NCBI GenBank assembly: GCA_007693855.1
Contig: RECU01000028.1
Coordinates: 1 to 47,256 of the forward strand
Origin: Gammaproteobacteria bacterium
GTDB lineage: Bacteria; Pseudomonadota; Gammaproteobacteria; Steroidobacterales; PWYM01
Length of the DNA: 47,256 nt
Reading direction: 5' to 3'
Both the position numbers and the translations under genes were made by a program. This document shows positions 44,718-47,256 of this stretch, piece after piece (within the stretch, counting starts at the first letter, position 1; each line of letters opens with the position of its first letter). Under the pieces are notes generated by a model, which saw only the letters and a program-made list of their open reading frames with translations, did not search any database and had not been told where the DNA came from.

Positions 44718-44748
44718 GCGGACGGACCTCAATCCCGACGGCGTCCGC
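44718..44748. repeat. Inverted repeat between converging genes
   Basis: GCGGACG (44718-44724) and CGTCCGC (44742-44748) are perfectly complementary with a 17-base loop, located between the amidase stop (44715) and the stop of the 102-aa gene (44782). No T tract follows, so termination is uncertain. Confidence 0.3.
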
Positions 44749-44781
44749 AAAGTCCAGATCGTACCGACGAATGCGCTGGGC

Positions 44782-45090
44782 TTACGCGGAGGGCTTCTCC
44801 TGCAGCAGCCCGCGGAACACGCGGGTCAGGAGCTCCTGATGTGCCAGCGCCTGCTCGGTGGCGGTGGCCTCGTCGGCTTCCCAGCCATCGACCACACCCG
44901 CCGGCAGCCCACCCTGCTCGGCAAGGATCCGCTCCAGCGAATCCAGGCGCGTGCGAGTAACCGCAAGCTCGGTGGTCAGCGCCACCAGCACGTCCCAGAC
45001 GCGATCCATGGCCGGGTCGTCGAAGAACTGCGGCCGCGGCCCTGCCGCGGGCTCGGTGCCCTGAATCAGCACATCCTTGTCGAGGCTCAT
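44782..45090 (-). CDS. Small helical protein of unknown function
   Basis: A 102-residue acidic protein I cannot assign to a named family. The central stretch (DPAMDRVWDVLVALTTELAV, then LDSLERILAEQGG) looks like a helical hairpin or coiled coil. No signal peptide, cysteine or known motif is seen. Its ATG overlaps the methyltransferase stop as ATGA, so it is translated with that enzyme and is likely its partner or a regulator of it. Small DP-x-x-DR helical proteins of this general look occur next to various enzymes, but I cannot name a function. Confidence 0.7.
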   Translation of the reverse strand: MSLDKDVLIQGTEPAAGPRPQFFDDPAMDRVWDVLVALTTELAVTRTRLDSLERILAEQGGLPAGVVDGWEADEATATEQALAHQELLTRVFRGLLQEKPSA

Positions 45091-46325
45091 GCGCGCACCT
45101 GCTCAAGACGCGGTTTCTCGCCGGTCACGACATACCAGGCCCCACCGCGACCATAGTCTTCCTGGGTCTTCGGCGTGGCGCCGACCTGGGGCGCGTTGGC
45201 TTCGGTTTCCTGGACATGGTCGGGCGCGAAGCCGGCGCGGCGCAGCGCCTCGGCCAGGTCGGTTTCATGCATCGACGACCAGAACGCTTCGTTGTTGTAG
45301 CGGCCGTCCCAGTCACGCAGGCACTGCTCGAGCAGGGGCTTGTCGCGATACGGCGGCTGCTCAAGGTGGAAGGTCAGGCCGCCCTGCGCGAGATGACGCT
45401 GGCTGGTCTCGAAGATCCGCCCGAGCGCTGCGCGCGAGGTCTCGTGCAACACCATCAAAGAGACGATGAGGTCGAATTTCTCGTCGTCCAGCGGCGGCTG
45501 CTCGATGTCGCCCTGGACGAAGCGGAGGTTTTCGATCCCAAGCGATGCGGCCCGGGCGGCACCATAGCGGACCATGGCGGCACCCGCCTCGACCCCCACG
45601 ACCTCCGCATCGGGGAACGCGCGGGCGATCGCTGCGGTGTTGGCGCCGATACCGCAACCGAGATCGAGAATGCGTTTCGGCTGCCAGCCCGGACGGTTTT
45701 CCTGTAACCAGGCCACGGTGGCGCGGCCCGCGCGGTCCGACGCCGGCCCGGACTTGCCGCCCAGCACGGCGTAGACCCCGAGCTCATAGGTCGCACCAGC
45801 GGCAACATCATCCTGGCCGAGATCGGTCACGTAGCCGCCCGGCATCAGGTGCGAGTGCAGGCGCGCGAGATACCCTGGCGGCTGCAGCGACGACTCAAGC
45901 GTCAACCGGTCGTGGCCGGCGTTGAGTTCACGACAGGTGGCGACCAGCGCGGGCAGCTGGCGAAGCGTCGTCAGGCGTGTCGCCTGCTGGACCATCTCCA
46001 TGTTGCTGCGCCGCAGCCGGCTCCAGATCTGCCAGGTCAGGTCGCGCTCGAGACCGCGCCGGTACTCGTGCCGGTCTGCCGGTGGACGGCCAAGACTGGC
46101 CTCCAGCGCCGGTTCCACCCGCTCGGCTGCGGCCTGCTGCACTGCGGGCAGCAGGCGCTGCGCCAGAAACGTGTTCATGCCGGCGGCCACCTGGTAGCGA
46201 ACGCGCTCGTCATGCTCCAGCGTTGGCAACGCGGCATGCTGCTCCATGGTGTTCATCGGCAGGGGCAACCAGCCGGTATCCGTGGGCGGATTGGATGGGG
46301 ACAGCTGTTCTCTGGCGGCGGACAT
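45087..46325 (-). CDS. SAM-dependent class I methyltransferase with unknown N-terminal domain
   Basis: A 412-residue methyltransferase. The SAM-binding core is C-terminal: ILDLGCGIGANTAAIARAF (motif I, about residue 221), VVGVEAGAAMV (II), FVQGDIEQPPL (III) and FDLIVSLMVLHE (IV). The N-terminal 200 residues are mostly helical and match nothing I know. The core ends in FHLEQPPYRDKP and a helical tail. Substrate unknown: candidates include small molecules or lipids. The ATG at 46325 has AGGAG upstream. A further-upstream start would read through the AT-rich control region. It is followed by the 102-aa gene and is divergent from an NhaR-like regulator. Confidence 0.83.
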   Translation of the reverse strand: MSAAREQLSPSNPPTDTGWLPLPMNTMEQHAALPTLEHDERVRYQVAAGMNTFLAQRLLPAVQQAAAERVEPALEASLGRPPADRHEYRRGLERDLTWQIWSRLRRSNMEMVQQATRLTTLRQLPALVATCRELNAGHDRLTLESSLQPPGYLARLHSHLMPGGYVTDLGQDDVAAGATYELGVYAVLGGKSGPASDRAGRATVAWLQENRPGWQPKRILDLGCGIGANTAAIARAFPDAEVVGVEAGAAMVRYGAARAASLGIENLRFVQGDIEQPPLDDEKFDLIVSLMVLHETSRAALGRIFETSQRHLAQGGLTFHLEQPPYRDKPLLEQCLRDWDGRYNNEAFWSSMHETDLAEALRRAGFAPDHVQETEANAPQVGATPKTQEDYGRGGAWYVVTGEKPRLEQVRA

Positions 46326-46411
46326 TGCGCACTCCTGTGCCTGGTTTGGCCAATACCCATGGTTCCACACGCAGGAGAAAAGAAATAGTCGATTCTTTTC
46401 TGTATTGAATT

Positions 46412-46422
46412 CGATAATATCG
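46412..46422. promoter_or_regulatory. AT-rich palindromic control region between the methyltransferase and regulator genes
   Basis: CGATA-A-TATCG at 46412-46422 is a perfect 5-1-5 palindrome. Immediately before it, ATTGAATTCGAT is a near-palindrome. Both lie in the strongly AT-rich 46380-46430 part of an otherwise GC-rich window, six bases before the regulator ATG. LysR-type regulators often bind such sites and control a divergent target. An 8-bp TTGGCCAA palindrome (46346-46353) is a second candidate in the methyltransferase leader. Confidence 0.5.
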
Positions 46423-46428
46423 ATGATT

Positions 46429-47256
46429 ATGGACATCCGCCGACTGAACTATCTCCATCTGCTCTACCTGCGCACGGTGATCCGCGAAGGCTCGGTGCGC
46501 CAGGCTGCGGAAACCCTCAACGTCACGCCACAGACCATCAGCGGTCAGCTGCGCCAGCTCGAGCGCGAGCTGGGCATCCGTCTGCTGCAACGCCGCGGCC
46601 GCGGCGTCGGCCCCACGGAGGACGGACGCCTGGTCATGGGATATGCCGACCGGATTTTCCGTCTCGGCGAGGAGCTGCTGGAACAGCTGGGCCGCGGCCC
46701 GGGCATGCCGCACTTCCGTATCGGCATCAACGCGCTGCTGCCGCGCCTGCTGGTCCGGCGGGTGCTGCATCCGCTGCTGTCGACGCAGCCGGCGCCACGG
46801 CTGGTATGCCGCGAAGGCGGACACGAGAGCCTGCTGCGCGAGCTGACCGCCCGGCGTATCGATGCGGTACTCTCCTCGGACCGGGCGCCCGCGGGCCTCA
46901 GCCCGCCCGTGAGCGCCCGGGAACTCATGGCCAGTCCGCTGGCCGCCTTTGCCCGCGGGGATCTGGCCCACGATCATCGCCCGGACTTCCCCGCCTCCCT
47001 GGATGGGGCGCCCCTGCTGCTGCCAAGCCCGGGAGGTGCCGCCCGCAGCATTCTCGACGACTGGTTCGCCACCCGCGGCATCAGCCCGCGCATCATCGGC
47101 GAGTTTGACGACGCGGCACTGCGCGAGGTGTTTGGCGAGGCCGGCGCCGGGATTTTTTTCGCGCCGGCCATGATTCGTGAGGACCTCTGCCGGCGGCATG
47201 AGATCGAGTGCATCGGCGAGCTCCCCGACCTCACCGCGCGGGTCTTCCTGCTGACC
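46429..47256 (+). CDS. NhaR-like LysR-type transcriptional regulator (3' end beyond window)
   Basis: 276 codons are present and the frame is open to the last base. The N-terminal winged helix reads LNYLHLLYLRTVIREGSVRQAAETLNVTPQTISGQLRQLE, and GRGVGPTEDGRLVMGYADRIF follows, both close to NhaR, the LysR-type activator of the Na+/H+ antiporter gene nhaA. The effector-binding domain begins near residue 95. No nhaA is in view, so its target here is more likely the divergent methyltransferase pair. Two ATG codons (46423, 46429) are possible and no ribosome site is visible, so the message could be nearly leaderless. Confidence 0.85.
   Translation, partial: MDIRRLNYLHLLYLRTVIREGSVRQAAETLNVTPQTISGQLRQLERELGIRLLQRRGRGVGPTEDGRLVMGYADRIFRLGEELLEQLGRGPGMPHFRIGINALLPRLLVRRVLHPLLSTQPAPRLVCREGGHESLLRELTARRIDAVLSSDRAPAGLSPPVSARELMASPLAAFARGDLAHDHRPDFPASLDGAPLLLPSPGGAARSILDDWFATRGISPRIIGEFDDAALREVFGEAGAGIFFAPAMIREDLCRRHEIECIGELPDLTARVFLLT

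Overview
The window is a dense, GC-rich chromosomal segment. No gene-free stretch exceeds about 180 bases, so nothing long is left unexplained. Gene content and order point to a gammaproteobacterium: ftsY-ftsE-ftsX followed by rpoH, rpmB-rpmG next to radC, coaBC-dut close to pyrE and xthA, mutY-yggX, coaD-rsmD, and an NhaR-like LysR regulator. The high GC, many GTG/TTG starts and many 4-nt stop/start overlaps would fit an Ectothiorhodospiraceae-like or similar, possibly halophilic, lineage. That placement is inference, because no rRNA is present. I see no prophage, insertion sequence, CRISPR array or plasmid function.

Layout. 1-7.2 kb: a PBP7-type peptidase (cut by the left edge) behind a YihY membrane protein; then divergently a DCC-family thiol protein, a DUF456 protein, a CtlX-type citrulline/arginine hydrolase, a hybrid PAS histidine kinase and a MarC protein. 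7.2-14.7 kb: tRNA-Phe; egtB-egtD for ergothioneine; and on the opposite strand one overlapping operon of an AsmA-family protein, two tandem exported START-like (SRPBCC) proteins, mutY and yggX. tRNA-Gly(CCC) closes this block. 14.8-25.3 kb: trmB, a Rieske protein, an NTF2-like protein, ampG-xthA, pyrE, a DUF4124 coiled-coil protein, coaBC-dut, radC, rpmB-rpmG with a clear terminator, a fatty-acid desaturase and mutM. 25.4-32.7 kb: ggt-coaD, rsmD, ftsYEX, rpoH and an OmpA-like lipoprotein. 32.8-41.8 kb: an Mpo1-like protein, MATE and ZIP transporters, an unknown exported protein, a two-component pair resembling the 'proteobacterial dedicated sortase' regulators, a CpeT-like protein and a long acetyl-CoA hydrolase/transferase. 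41.8-47.3 kb: a DUF6134 protein, an exported PEBP protein coupled to a lipoprotein amidase, and an unrecognised methyltransferase plus 102-aa protein pair divergent from an NhaR-like regulator cut by the right edge.

Most notable signals. A perfect CIRCE operator (9-bp arms, 9-bp gap) lies over the -10 region of a promoter just upstream of rpoH, which suggests that HrcA controls the heat-shock sigma factor here. The AsmA protein is translationally coupled to two periplasmic START-like proteins, which suggests an envelope lipid-handling module. The sortase-type two-component pair has a CBM9/DOMON-like sensor but no sortase in view. The methyltransferase/102-aa/LysR cluster has an AT-rich palindromic control region and no function I can name.
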